64,000 bases of DNA from JAGDZR01 sp049115695 (GTDB lineage Bacteria > Bacteroidota > Bacteroidia > Cytophagales > Cyclobacteriaceae), in NCBI GenBank assembly GCA_049115695.1, contig JAGDZR010000006.1, positions 1-64,000 on the forward strand, in the 5' to 3' direction. The notes under the pieces were generated by a model, which saw only the letters and a program-made list of their open reading frames with translations, was not told where the DNA came from and made no database searches. Position 1 is the stretch's first letter, and each line of letters opens with the position of its first letter. Shown here piece after piece: positions 33,338 through 43,900 of this stretch. A program made the position numbers and the translations under genes.

Positions 33338-36300
33338 CTAACTAATGCCTAGTTTCCGATTGATCTTCGCAAAGAACAAATACATCACTGGCACAATAAC
33401 TAACGTAAGGAACGTAGCAAATGTTAACCCAAAGACAATAGTCCATGACATGGGTCCCCAGAAGCCTACATTATCACCTCCCATAAAGAAGTCTGCATTG
33501 TATTCAGAGAATAGTTTCATAAAGTCGATATTGATTCCCAATGCCAAAGGCAACAAGCCCAAAATCGTGGTAATCGCTGTTAATAAAACAGGCCTCAAAC
33601 GTGTTTCACCTGCTTCTGTAATGGCCTGAACTATTTCTTCAAAGGGTAATTTATCTACGCCCAATTCTGCTTTTCGTCTTTCTCTTTTGAGCTCAATAAA
33701 ATCAATCAATACAATGGCATTATTTACCACTATACCCGCCAAAGAAATGATACCAATCATGGTCATGATCACCACAAAATCCATCCTGAAAATAACGAGT
33801 CCCAAGAAAACACCAATTGTACTCAGCACAACAGATGTCATGATAATGAACGGTGTAGTCACTTTGTTGAACTGAGAAACAATGATCAGGAAGATCATGA
33901 ACACAGCAATCAACAGTGCCTTGCTTAGAAACGCCATTTCCTCGGCCTGCTTCTCCTGCTCACCGCTAAATCTAAACTCATAACCTGCTGGCATTTCAAA
34001 ATCAGCCAATAGTAGCTTGATATCATTGTTGATCTCCGTCGGATTATAACCACTGATCACATTGGAGCTAATGGTAACAACGCGATCCAAATCTTTTCTT
34101 CTAATGGATCCATACGTCGAGCTCAACTCTGCCTGAGCCACCGAAGAGATCGGCACACTGGCAATCTTTCCTGTTGACTGATCCCTAAATGTCACACTCT
34201 TATTCATGAGCGCATCTACGTCATATCGATATTTCTCCTGTAATCGAAGTTGAATCTCATAATCGTCTTCACCATCCTTGAACTTGGAAACCTCTTTCCC
34301 AAAAAGAGCTGTTCGTACTTCTCCTGCAATGGAATTCGTGGACAAGCCAAATCTTCTGGCTTTCTCGCGATCTATGTTCACGATCAGTTCTGGTTTGCCT
34401 GTCTCCAGATCGGTTTTAAGTTTCTCAATTCCCTGAATACCAGATTCGTTGATGGTCTTCTTCATGCGTTCTGATACATCGATCAAGGTTGCAAAATTCT
34501 CACCAACTACTTCAATACTGATCGGCTTACCTGTTGGTGGTCCATCTGCATTTTGATCCACCGTTACGGTCACACCAGGAAAACCTGTCATATCGGCTCT
34601 TACCTCATCCAGTATCTGCTTGGTGGATATGCCATTCCTCAACTTAAACTCCTTGAAATTTACCGTGATTCTTGCTTTATTGGGTGTATCTGACTGACCA
34701 AAGGCTGATGGGTCTTGAGGGTCAGCTGCGCCCTGTCCTACATTGGCAATGATAGATTCAACAATGCTCTCATAGGGTTGCACCAAATCAATTACACGAT
34801 CCTCTATTTCTCTTGTGAAAGCATCTGTCGTTTCCACATCGGTACCAACTGGGTATTCAACAAACACGTTGATATATGCAGGATCTGTTTTTGGAAAGAA
34901 TATCACTTTTGGTGGGAATACTCCCATCAACCCAATAGAAACGACCAATAATCCAATCGTGCCCCAAAAGAATACATATGGCTTCCAGCCTTGTAAAGCA
35001 AAACTCAATGTATTTCTGTACAAACGTTCGAGCCATGGCAGGAATATGGCCTGAAATTTTCTTGAAAGTGGTGTTAACACATAAACGTTCACCAAAATAA
35101 TCAAACCAAGAGCCAGGGTCAAATTACCTAATACTGTGGCTCCTGCTGCCAATAATCCCACACCAACAACCACTGCGATAACGAAATAGCGCAATATTCT
35201 TTTGTGATTGGGTGCTCCTCCTGCATCAAGCTTCATCATCATCGCAATCAATACGGGATTGATAACCAGTGCTACAAATAATGAACTTCCCAAAGTCACA
35301 ATAAGTGTTATCGGTAAGAACTTCATGAATTCTCCCATCAAACCTGGCCAAAATGCCAATGGTAAGAAAGCTGCCAATGTTGTCGCGGTTGAGGCGATGA
35401 TTGGCATGGCCACCTCTCCTACCCCAATCCTGGCTGCTTCAATGGCGTTATACCCTTCCTCACGTAATCTATACACGTTTTCCACCACCACAATGCCATT
35501 ATCTACAAGCATGCCCAGCGCCATGATCAATGAGAACAGTACCATCATGTTGATGGACACATCAAACATTCCGAGTATAAGGAACGACATGAACATTGAC
35601 AATGGAATCGCTACACCAACGAATAGAGAGTTTCTTGTTCCCAAAAAGAAAAGTAAAACAAGGACAACCAGGATTACACCTGAAATAATATTGTTTTCAA
35701 GGCTATCTACAAGTGTTCTGGTTCGTTGTGACTGATCATTGGTCTTCGTTACCACTAAGTCTGTCGGAAAAACATTAGCAGTAGCTTCCTCCAATATTAC
35801 ATCGATCTGTTCAGTGGCCAGCAACAAGTTTTCACCACTTCTTTTCACTACATCAACCATAACTACTGGTTGTGTTCTCAGTCTTGCGAAATTCTGCTTT
35901 TCCTTGTAGGTAAAATTCACAGTCGCCAGATCTCGGAGGTAAACGATATTACCCTTTTCATGCTTCACCACTACATTGAGCAATTCCTGAGGCGTTTTGA
36001 ATTCTCCAACTACTCGAATTGATCTTCGAATCTCTCCTTCTCTGACACTTCCACCAGACATGGTGATGTTCTCACTTCTAATGGCATTCTCAATGTCTCC
36101 GAAGTTGACCTTACGCGCTTCCATCTGATACGGATCTACGTTGATGCTGACTTCCTTTTCATCAATCCCACGAATCTCAACTTTGCTGATTTGCGGAACC
36201 TTTTCGATCTGATCTTTTAGGTATTCTGCATAATCATTGAGTTCCTCTATACTGTAATCACCCGATAGATTTAAATTGAGAATTGGGAATTCCGAAAAAT

Positions 36301-36739
36301 TCATTTCGAATACATTGGGATCGCTCTGTAAGTCTGATGGCAGTTCTGGTTTTACCCGATCCACAGCATCTTTAACTTTGGTCAGCGCATCCTCTATCTC
36401 GGTATCCGGTGTAAACTCTACGATAATTGTAGAGTAATCCTGAACAGATGTTGATTTGATATTATCAACAGAAGAAATCGTATTGACTTCTTTTTCAATT
36501 GGCCTGGTAATCAGGTTTTCCATATCAACGGGTGAGTTACCCGGGTGTGGAGTTCCAATGTAAACAATGGGTTGCTTGATTTCCGGAAAGCTCTCCTTAG
36601 GCAGATTGATGTAGGTGGTAATGCCCATTGCTACAATGAGCAAGGTGAGTACCAACACTGTCGTCTTATTATTTAAAGCAATTGAAGTGAGCCAAAATTG
36701 CTTGTTCACTTGCTTTTCCTCAGTTTTTGTTTCAGCCAT
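33338..36739 (-). CDS. RND efflux transporter permease (AcrB/MdtB-like)
   Basis: This 1133-residue inner-membrane pump has 12 TM helices and two large periplasmic loops. Typical segments are TISSVDNIKSTSVQDYSTIIVEF (first porter domain), the proton-relay region LIMALGMLVDNGIVVVENVYRLREEG, and the second-half GIISLAGIVVNNAIVLIDFIELKRE. It exports drugs or toxic compounds using proton motive force. It is the last gene of a TetR-TolC-adaptor-RND operon. The substrate is unknown. Confidence 0.93.
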   Translation of the reverse strand: MAETKTEEKQVNKQFWLTSIALNNKTTVLVLTLLIVAMGITTYINLPKESFPEIKQPIVYIGTPHPGNSPVDMENLITRPIEKEVNTISSVDNIKSTSVQDYSTIIVEFTPDTEIEDALTKVKDAVDRVKPELPSDLQSDPNVFEMNFSEFPILNLNLSGDYSIEELNDYAEYLKDQIEKVPQISKVEIRGIDEKEVSINVDPYQMEARKVNFGDIENAIRSENITMSGGSVREGEIRRSIRVVGEFKTPQELLNVVVKHEKGNIVYLRDLATVNFTYKEKQNFARLRTQPVVMVDVVKRSGENLLLATEQIDVILEEATANVFPTDLVVTKTNDQSQRTRTLVDSLENNIISGVILVVLVLLFFLGTRNSLFVGVAIPLSMFMSFLILGMFDVSINMMVLFSLIMALGMLVDNGIVVVENVYRLREEGYNAIEAARIGVGEVAMPIIASTATTLAAFLPLAFWPGLMGEFMKFLPITLIVTLGSSLFVALVINPVLIAMMMKLDAGGAPNHKRILRYFVIAVVVGVGLLAAGATVLGNLTLALGLIILVNVYVLTPLSRKFQAIFLPWLERLYRNTLSFALQGWKPYVFFWGTIGLLVVSIGLMGVFPPKVIFFPKTDPAYINVFVEYPVGTDVETTDAFTREIEDRVIDLVQPYESIVESIIANVGQGAADPQDPSAFGQSDTPNKARITVNFKEFKLRNGISTKQILDEVRADMTGFPGVTVTVDQNADGPPTGKPISIEVVGENFATLIDVSERMKKTINESGIQGIEKLKTDLETGKPELIVNIDREKARRFGLSTNSIAGEVRTALFGKEVSKFKDGEDDYEIQLRLQEKYRYDVDALMNKSVTFRDQSTGKIASVPISSVAQAELSSTYGSIRRKDLDRVVTISSNVISGYNPTEINNDIKLLLADFEMPAGYEFRFSGEQEKQAEEMAFLSKALLIAVFMIFLIIVSQFNKVTTPFIIMTSVVLSTIGVFLGLVIFRMDFVVIMTMIGIISLAGIVVNNAIVLIDFIELKRERRKAELGVDKLPFEEIVQAITEAGETRLRPVLLTAITTILGLLPLALGINIDFMKLFSEYNADFFMGGDNVGFWGPMSWTIVFGLTFATFLTLVIVPVMYLFFAKINRKLGIS

Positions 36740-36762
36740 GATAGTTTTGTTTTAGGCTTGAA

Positions 36763-37911
36763 TTAATCTCTCTGGATATTGACCAAAACATCTTCAGTCA
36801 ACTCTCTATAACCCTCAAAAGCAATTACCTGACCTTCTTTGAGCCCATTGGTAATTTCCGTTTGTTGCTGATAAGTAATGCCTGGTTCCACTCTTAACTT
36901 CTTAGCCATTGCATTGTTTCCATCCACTACAATCTGGTAAACATATGCGCCACGGCTATCGCGTTGGATCAGTTTACTAGGTATCGTGAAAGCTTCTGCA
37001 TTTTTGTAGTCCGTAAGATTCAAAACAGATACCTGATTGGGCTTGATCGGAAAATCAACTGTTGGCAAATTCACTTCCAACTCAAACGTTCGATTCTCAA
37101 TATTGATCACCTGACCAACCGCTGCAACTTCACTATCGAGCGTCTCGCCAAGTGCCGGGAATGATACTTCAACCTTATCTCCCTCCTTGAATTTACCCAG
37201 AAATGCTTCTGAAACATCAGACTTGATGTACATCGCATTTGGATTGACCAACCTAATCACAGGGGTACCTGGCTGAGCCATTTCACCCACTCTGACTGGA
37301 ATATCATCGATCACACCATCAAAGGGTGCAACAATGTTGGTCTTGCTCAATTGTGTTTTAAGCGTCTTCAATCGCTGCTCCAATCCTTCCTTTTGGTTCT
37401 TCACCTGCAGGTATTGAATTTCCGTACCAATGTTCTGCTTCCATAAATTAGATTGTCTTTCAAAGACAACCTCGGCCAACTCGAGTGATGTCTCCAACTC
37501 CTGAAGATTGTTTTTTAATATATCGGAGTTGATTCTTGCCAGCACTTTTCCCTTACTGATAGTTTCTCCTTCTTTGACATAGATGGCATCAACCACACCT
37601 GGAGATTCCGTTGTTAGCATGACATTTTTACGCGATTGCACTGTGCCTCGCATTTCAACTTTATGCACAAATTCAACTGGTTTCATCTCCAATGTAGTGA
37701 TCAGCACTGCATTCTTTTTGGCTGTTGATTCCAGTTGACCGTTCTCTATGAGCTCCGCTTCAAGTTCCAAAATTTGGGTCTTGAGTTCCTTTTGCTGCTC
37801 TTTTAATGAATCCAGCTCTGCAAGTTTATCGGTAGCAGCCTCCGTACTACCACATGCATAAGCCAGGGTAGTAAGCAAGATGATGATTAGAAAGTTATTG
37901 ACAGTTCTCAT
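36763..37911 (-). CDS. RND efflux periplasmic adaptor (HlyD/AcrA type)
   Basis: The 382-residue membrane fusion protein has a lipobox-like AYAC near residue 20, a coiled-coil hairpin (about 25-60 and 120-180), a lipoyl-like segment (VYVKEGETISKGKVLARINS, and later NIVAPFDGVIDDIPVRVGEMAQPG), and a C-terminal barrel domain. It links the RND pump to the TolC channel. It lies 23 bases before the pump gene and overlaps the TolC-like gene by ATGA. Confidence 0.92.
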   Translation of the reverse strand: MRTVNNFLIIILLTTLAYACGSTEAATDKLAELDSLKEQQKELKTQILELEAELIENGQLESTAKKNAVLITTLEMKPVEFVHKVEMRGTVQSRKNVMLTTESPGVVDAIYVKEGETISKGKVLARINSDILKNNLQELETSLELAEVVFERQSNLWKQNIGTEIQYLQVKNQKEGLEQRLKTLKTQLSKTNIVAPFDGVIDDIPVRVGEMAQPGTPVIRLVNPNAMYIKSDVSEAFLGKFKEGDKVEVSFPALGETLDSEVAAVGQVINIENRTFELEVNLPTVDFPIKPNQVSVLNLTDYKNAEAFTIPSKLIQRDSRGAYVYQIVVDGNNAMAKKLRVEPGITYQQQTEITNGLKEGQVIAFEGYRELTEDVLVNIQRD

Positions 37912-39341
37912 GGTTGTTCGAAAAATTTGTCTAGTGTACCTATTGCTTTTAATAAATCTATTTTGGCTATGATGGCATTGTACAACGCCTCATAGTAATT
38001 GGTCTGAGCTTCCTTGAGTGAGCTTTCAGCCTCTATTACTTCTAGATTGCTTCCTACTCCCTCCTGAAACTTGGTTTGCGTGACGCTGAAGACTTCCTCA
38101 GCCAGTTCCATATTTTCAGATTGAGACATCAAACTATTCTGAGCGTTCTTCAGATTGGTGATTGATTGCGTCCGCTCCATATTGATGGAAGACTCCAACA
38201 TATCGAATGAATTCTCAATCTTTTGTAGTTCAAGTTTTTGTTGTTGTAGTCGGAAATTGCGCTGAAGGCCCGTAAACAAACTCCAGTTCAGGCTCAGCCC
38301 AATCATTGAGTAATTGTACCACTTGTCGGGTCCTGCTCCTTCTACCTCATCCCAGGTCGCTTCAGTCTTAAGTAAGCCGCCAAATGTCGGTGACTGTGTA
38401 GAATATCCAAGCTTTGCAAATGCGCCAATTGACGGAACACTTTCTGCATAGATATTTCGAATATTCATTTTTTGGAGCTCCCTGTTTACCTCCAACACCT
38501 GATAGTCAGGACGCAAGCTATAGTCATATTGAGCCGACAATAGCGTTTCTTCAGTCAAACTGATCAAATCATCCGAAATCTCTCCTGCTAAAGCAAGCCC
38601 ATCTTCATACGGATAATTCATTTGGAACTTTAACAATGCGATTGCCAACTCATCCAGCTTCTCAAAGTTTTCTTTCTCAACCTTAAGATTATTCAAAGTC
38701 ACCTTGAGCCTGCTTACATCTATTTTTTCAGCGAAACCGTTCTCGTACATGGCTTGTGTATCATTCAATAATGAATCAATCCTAGCGATGTTGGTTGTAA
38801 ATAAATTCAAGCGCTCTTTGTTGATCAGAACAGCATAAAACGCCTTGCTGACGTTTACTTTGATCTCTTCCTCTGTCTGTAGACGGCTCTTTTCTGCAAA
38901 GCTTTTGTAGATGCTTGCGGTTTGTAACCCTACAATATATGACCCATTGAATATCAATTGGTTGATCATTACGTTGGCATCTCCAGCGCTTTTCAATTGA
39001 AAGAAGTTTTCTGCTGCAGCTACATCACCAATCTGAATTCCTGGAACACCGGCTAATCCTGCCGAGAAGAAACTTGTCGTATCATAAGTGGTGAAAAATC
39101 GTGACAACTCCGGATTGTGGGTAAGACTGGCACTCCCACTTACTTGTGGCAGACCGATCCCTATCGTCTCCTTTACTTTTGCTTTCGCGATCTCCTGATC
39201 AAGCATGGCATTCTGAGCCGAAACCGAATTGGCAAGTGCGTAGTTGACACATTCTTCCAGCGTCATCAGTTTTTCCTGAGCCTCTAGACCAGGGACTGCT
39301 ATCGCCAAAAGCAATAATGCGATTAGGATTGGTTTTCTCAT
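37908..39341 (-). CDS. TolC family outer membrane efflux protein
   Basis: The 477-residue protein has a signal peptide ending GLEAQ and two copies of the outer-membrane efflux protein repeat, rich in long helices (NVSKAFYAVLINKERLNLF and FQEGVGSNLEVIEAESSLKEAQTNYY). It forms the exit channel of the RND pump. It overlaps the TetR gene upstream by four bases and the adaptor gene downstream by four bases. Confidence 0.92.
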   Translation of the reverse strand: MRKPILIALLLLAIAVPGLEAQEKLMTLEECVNYALANSVSAQNAMLDQEIAKAKVKETIGIGLPQVSGSASLTHNPELSRFFTTYDTTSFFSAGLAGVPGIQIGDVAAAENFFQLKSAGDANVMINQLIFNGSYIVGLQTASIYKSFAEKSRLQTEEEIKVNVSKAFYAVLINKERLNLFTTNIARIDSLLNDTQAMYENGFAEKIDVSRLKVTLNNLKVEKENFEKLDELAIALLKFQMNYPYEDGLALAGEISDDLISLTEETLLSAQYDYSLRPDYQVLEVNRELQKMNIRNIYAESVPSIGAFAKLGYSTQSPTFGGLLKTEATWDEVEGAGPDKWYNYSMIGLSLNWSLFTGLQRNFRLQQQKLELQKIENSFDMLESSINMERTQSITNLKNAQNSLMSQSENMELAEEVFSVTQTKFQEGVGSNLEVIEAESSLKEAQTNYYEALYNAIIAKIDLLKAIGTLDKFFEQP

Positions 39342-39955
39342 GAATGTGAAATATTTAAATCTACTTGTTGAAAATTCTTATAAAGTGCTCTTCCGTCGTG
39401 GGTGAGCAAACCATGAACAAAATGGTCAAACAACTGCATCTGCACTTCAACAAAGTCAAATTGACTGCTGGCAAACGTCTGTCCATCAAACATCATTTCG
39501 ACTTGCTCGATTCTAAATTGCGCAATGATCTCAGTATTAATCTCTGGCCGATAGAATCCTTCAGTGATCCCTCTGTTCAGATTATGTTTGATGTTGGTTT
39601 TGATAAAATCAGTTTTGAAGTCCTGAAACATGCCCCAGGCCGTTTTATGATATTTCTGTATGTCATATAGCGTAGACGGATTCATTTTGAGAATATTTTG
39701 TCGCATGCAATATGCAATCCGATGCAATTCGTCAATGGCATTCTCTGCGTCCTTGGCGATACTGGTGAATTGCTCTATTTCTCGATCCATGTGCAACCGT
39801 GCAACGGCTGTCACCAATTCATCCTTATGGGCAAATGATTGGTACAGTGTCTTTTTGGATATTGATAATTCACGCGCCACGTCATCCATGGTCACGCTGC
39901 GAATACCAAGCCTCATAAACAATGACTCTGCTACCTCAACAATCTTTTCCTTCAT
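39338..39955 (-). CDS. TetR/AcrR family regulator of the RND operon
   Basis: The regulator has an N-terminal helix-turn-helix (VAESLFMRLGIRSVTMDDVARELSISKKTLYQSF) and a long ligand-binding half. ATG 39955 was chosen; an in-frame TTG at 39970 adds five residues. It is the first gene of the efflux operon and presumably represses it. A palindrome with arms GGAAACTA and TAGTTTCC lies 34 bases upstream. Confidence 0.9.
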   Translation of the reverse strand: MKEKIVEVAESLFMRLGIRSVTMDDVARELSISKKTLYQSFAHKDELVTAVARLHMDREIEQFTSIAKDAENAIDELHRIAYCMRQNILKMNPSTLYDIQKYHKTAWGMFQDFKTDFIKTNIKHNLNRGITEGFYRPEINTEIIAQFRIEQVEMMFDGQTFASSQFDFVEVQMQLFDHFVHGLLTHDGRALYKNFQQVDLNISHS

Positions 39956-39989
39956 TAGTTGTACTATCAATTAGCTGATTGAATCCACT

Positions 39990-40017
39990 GGAAACTATTA
40001 GAGCTCCAGTAGTTTCC
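39990..40017. promoter_or_regulatory. Candidate operator of the TetR-RND operon
   Basis: Perfect 8-base inverted arms (GGAAACTA and TAGTTTCC) are separated by 12 bases, and the centre contains CTCC/GGAG symmetry. Located between the TetR start and the divergent hydrolase gene, it could serve both. Confidence 0.45.
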
Positions 40018-40077
40018 TCGGTTTCTCAACGGCGAAATTCTGAAAAGGTTTTTAGAAAATGGCTATTTTTTTAATAT

Positions 40078-40085
40078 TACTTTTG
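40078..40085 (+). promoter_or_regulatory. Candidate -7 box (TACTTTTG)
   Basis: An exact TAnnTTTG match 16 bases before the TTG start of the alpha/beta hydrolase gene. It supports the TTG start and a short leader. Confidence 0.5.
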
Positions 40086-40101
40086 AAAACAAAGACTTTC
40101 C

Positions 40102-40887
40102 TTGCCATTCATACAATATCACAATCAAACACTTTTCTATTCCAAACAGGGGAATGGAAATAATGCACTTCTGCTCTTTCATGGATTTGGCCAAGATCAT
40201 ACTGCGTTTGACTCATGGATCAAAATTCTTGAAGGATCACACACGCTCTATATTTTTGACTTGTTTTATCACGGAAGCAGCACACGGCCCAACCAACCAC
40301 TGTCAAAAAGCAATTGGATTGATCTCATCGACGCATTTCTCCATCAGGAAGGAATTGAGCAATTCAGCATAGCCGGCTTTAGCCTGGGGGGACGATTTGC
40401 ACTGGCCATGGTTCAACACTTTGCGAGTCGGATAAAGGTGGCCCTGTTGCTTGCCCCTGATGGAATCTATCAGAACCGTTGGTACATTATTTCAACTAGT
40501 TGGTATGGAAATTGGTTTTTCAGGCATATCATGCATCATCCAGATTTCTTTGATAAATGGAATCGATTTGCCAAAAAGCTTAGACTTTCTAATCCGTCAA
40601 TGCTCCGATTTATAGATCGTGTGCTTGGAGAAGAAGCCAACCGCATTAAAGTCTATCAATCCTGGACCTATTTCAAACCCCTTGGTCTTGATAAGCGTGA
40701 ATTAACAACGCTACTGAATAATTCCAAATCTGGTCAAATTCAGCTATACCTGGGATCGAAAGACCGCATTATCCCTAAAGAACAGATTATTAAAAAAGTA
40801 AACTATCAACTTATCAAGACGATTGACGCCAAGCATCATGAGCTAATTGATAAAGCCAGCAGACTGACCCCTCAAATATTTGGGTGA
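40102..40887 (+). CDS. Alpha/beta hydrolase
   Basis: The 261-residue protein has the alpha/beta hydrolase fold: LLLFHGFGQDHTAF (oxyanion region), nucleophile elbow GFSLGG, the acidic LGSKDRIIP and the C-terminal KHHELI histidine. It has no signal peptide. The first good codon is TTG 40102 and no ATG is available earlier in the fold, so a TTG start is called; a promoter box lies 16 bases before it. The substrate is unknown and the gene is isolated between the TetR and purL genes. Confidence 0.8.
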   Translation: MPFIQYHNQTLFYSKQGNGNNALLLFHGFGQDHTAFDSWIKILEGSHTLYIFDLFYHGSSTRPNQPLSKSNWIDLIDAFLHQEGIEQFSIAGFSLGGRFALAMVQHFASRIKVALLLAPDGIYQNRWYIISTSWYGNWFFRHIMHHPDFFDKWNRFAKKLRLSNPSMLRFIDRVLGEEANRIKVYQSWTYFKPLGLDKRELTTLLNNSKSGQIQLYLGSKDRIIPKEQIIKKVNYQLIKTIDAKHHELIDKASRLTPQIFG

Positions 40888-40915
40888 ATGCAAACCTAAA
40901 ATAACTGGGTTACCC

Positions 40916-40923
40916 TATTTTTG
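40916..40923 (+). promoter_or_regulatory. purL: Candidate purL -7 box (TATTTTTG)
   Basis: An exact TAnnTTTG match 27 bases before the purL ATG. Confidence 0.5.
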
Positions 40924-40950
40924 CGCTTTCTCTGAAACCACCTTTCTCGA

Positions 40951-43900
40951 ATGATTCAATTCTTTAAAAAATCCGACAACTCTTACTTAGCAGTTGGGCA
41001 CGAAAAGTCATTTTCTACTCAGGATTTGGAAACACTCAAATGGTTATTCTCTGGAGCATCTCCAGTTGAAATTCAAAATATCGAAGGAGTGTTTGTAGGT
41101 CCAAGAAAAGAAATGATAACCCCATGGAGTACAAATGCTGTGGAGATTACTCAAAACTGTGGGGTAGCCGGTATCATAAGAATAGAGCGGTTCGAAAGAA
41201 AAACAACTGAAACTCCTTTTGATCCCATGCTGCATCAACAGTATGACGGTCTTGATCAGGAGGTATTCACCTTAGAACAGTTACCGGAGGATATTCAATA
41301 TGTAGCCGATATTGCTGCTTATAATGAGACCCATGGGTTGGCACTTAGCGAAGAAGAAATTGAGTTCCTGGATCAGGTTTCATCTGAGATTGGTCGCCCG
41401 CTATCAGACTCTGAATTGTTCGGATTTTCACAAATCAACTCAGAGCATTGCCGTCACAAGATTTTCAATGGTTCTTTCGTGATTGATGGTGAGGAAAAAG
41501 AGAAGTCACTTTTCCAGTGGATTAAAAAAACATCAAAAGACAATCCTAACTTTATTGTCTCGGCATATAAGGACAATGTAGCCTTTGTACAAGGCCCTTC
41601 GGTTGAACAGTTTGCACCTCAAAAACAGGATGCTTCCGATTACTTCGAAACTTCCGATTTTGAATCTGTCATTTCCCTGAAAGCAGAAACGCACAACTTC
41701 CCAACAACTGTTGAGCCATTTAATGGAGCAGCGACAGGATCCGGGGGTGAAATTCGGGATAGATTAGCGGGTGGTCAGGGTAGTTTCCCATTGGCTGGCA
41801 CTGCCGTATACATGACTTCATATCCACGACTGGAAGGTGGTAAAAAGTGGGAAGAAGACATCAAGGCAAGACCATGGCTTTATCAAACTCCAAAGGACAT
41901 CCTCATAAAAGCCTCTAACGGAGCAAGTGATTTTGGTAACAAATATGGGCAACCCCTTATTTGTGGTAGCCTATTGACATTCGAATATGAGGAAGACGAG
42001 ACCACTTATGGATTTGATAAAGTGATCATGTTGGCCGGTGGTATTGGCTTTGCAAAGCTCAAAGAAGCCAAAAAACAAACAGTTTCGCCAGGAGAAAAAA
42101 TCGTTGTGCTCGGTGGTGATAATTATAGAATTGGAATGGGTGGCGGTGCTGTCTCATCAGTTGCTACCGGAGAGTTTCAGAATGCCATAGAACTAAATGC
42201 CGTTCAACGCTCGAACCCGGAAATGCAAAAGCGGGTTGCCAACGCCATTCGCGCTATGGCCGAACTACCTGATAATCCAATCGTCTCTGTTCATGACCAT
42301 GGAGCAGGCGGTCACCTCAACTGTCTATCAGAACTGGTTGAGGATACAGGTGGAAAAATCAACGTAAATGATCTTCCAATTGGAGACCCTACCCTTTCCG
42401 ACAAGGAAATAATGAGTAACGAATCTCAGGAGCGGATGGGATTGGTAATTAAGGCGGAACATACCGATTACCTCAGAAAAGTTTCTGAAAGAGAAAGAGC
42501 ACCCTATTATGAAGTGGGTGAAAGCACAGGAGACAACCGATTAGTTTTTGAAAACAACAAAGGAGAAAAACCATTTGATCTTACCCTGGATCACCTGTTT
42601 GGCGCCTCACCCAAGACAATCCTCAATGACACTCCACAGTCCAAGACATTCAGAGAACCTACCTACGATTCAAACGCAATCAGAGAATATGTAGAGCGTA
42701 TTCTTCAGCTAGAAGCTGTTGCATCCAAAGATTGGTTAACAAACAAAGTTGATAGATCGGTGACGGGGAAAGTTGCCACACAACAAACAGTCGGAGCAAT
42801 ACAGGTGCCCCTTAACAATGTAGCTGTCATGGCACTAGATTTCAAGAGCTTAAAAGGTGCTGGAACCTCCATTGGTCATTCTCCTGTATCAGCATTGATC
42901 AACTCTGGAGCTGGATCAAGGCTCTCAGTTGCCGAATCCCTCACTAACCTGGTTTTCGCACCACTTACACACGGATTGAAGGGTGTCTCACTGAGCGCGA
43001 ACTGGATGTGGCCAGCTAAAAATGAAGGTGAAAATGCTCGACTTTATCAGGCCGTTGAAGAAATCAGCCAGTTTGTGTGTGATTTGGGCATAAACATTCC
43101 TACTGGAAAGGATTCGTTATCCATGACTCAGAAGTACCCTGATGGTAAAAAGGTATTTTCACCAGGAACAGTCATTGTTAGCACCGTTGGTGAGGTTTCG
43201 GATATCAGGAAAACAGTGTTACCGGCTTTGAACAATAATATCAATGATTCACAACTAGTTTACATTGATTTCTCGGGGTGTGAGTTTGAACTGGGAGGTA
43301 GCAGTTTCTCTCAAATACAAAATGCGCTTGGGAACAAAACTCCAGACGTAGATATCAAGACTATTCTTCAGGCATTCAATACCGTTCAAAAGCTGATCGT
43401 GGAGGGGAAAGTTTACGCAGGCCATGACGTTTCTGCCGGTGGTTTGATTACCACATTACTGGAGATGAACTTCCCAAATACCACTGGAGGACTAAATATC
43501 GACCTTTCCTCTTTTGAAGAGGAAGACATTATCAAGCTGCTCTTTTCCGAAAAGCCAGCTATTGTTCTTCAGGTCGACGGGGATGGCATTGATGCTTTGC
43601 AGGATTCAGGCATTGCATTTGAAGTAATTGGGCAGCCAAATTCCGATCGCACCCTTTCCATTCAATCAAATCAAGCATCAGTTCAGTTGCCGATTGATGA
43701 AATGAGAGACATTTGGACAAAAACATCACATCTACTCGACAAAGCACAGAGCACTACACAAACTGCGAATGACAGGTACAAAAATTATAAGCATCAGCCG
43801 CTAGCCTATCAATTCCCGCAATCATTTACAGGCTCATTGAGCCAATACGGAATTGATCTAAATCGAAAAAATCACCCTGCGCCTAAAGCAGCCATAATCC

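Noticed and set aside
35208..35735. 175-residue plus-strand open frame inside the RND pump gene
   Set aside because: It is antisense to strongly conserved RND helices and its sequence (Thr/Ile/Pro rich) reflects the opposite strand.
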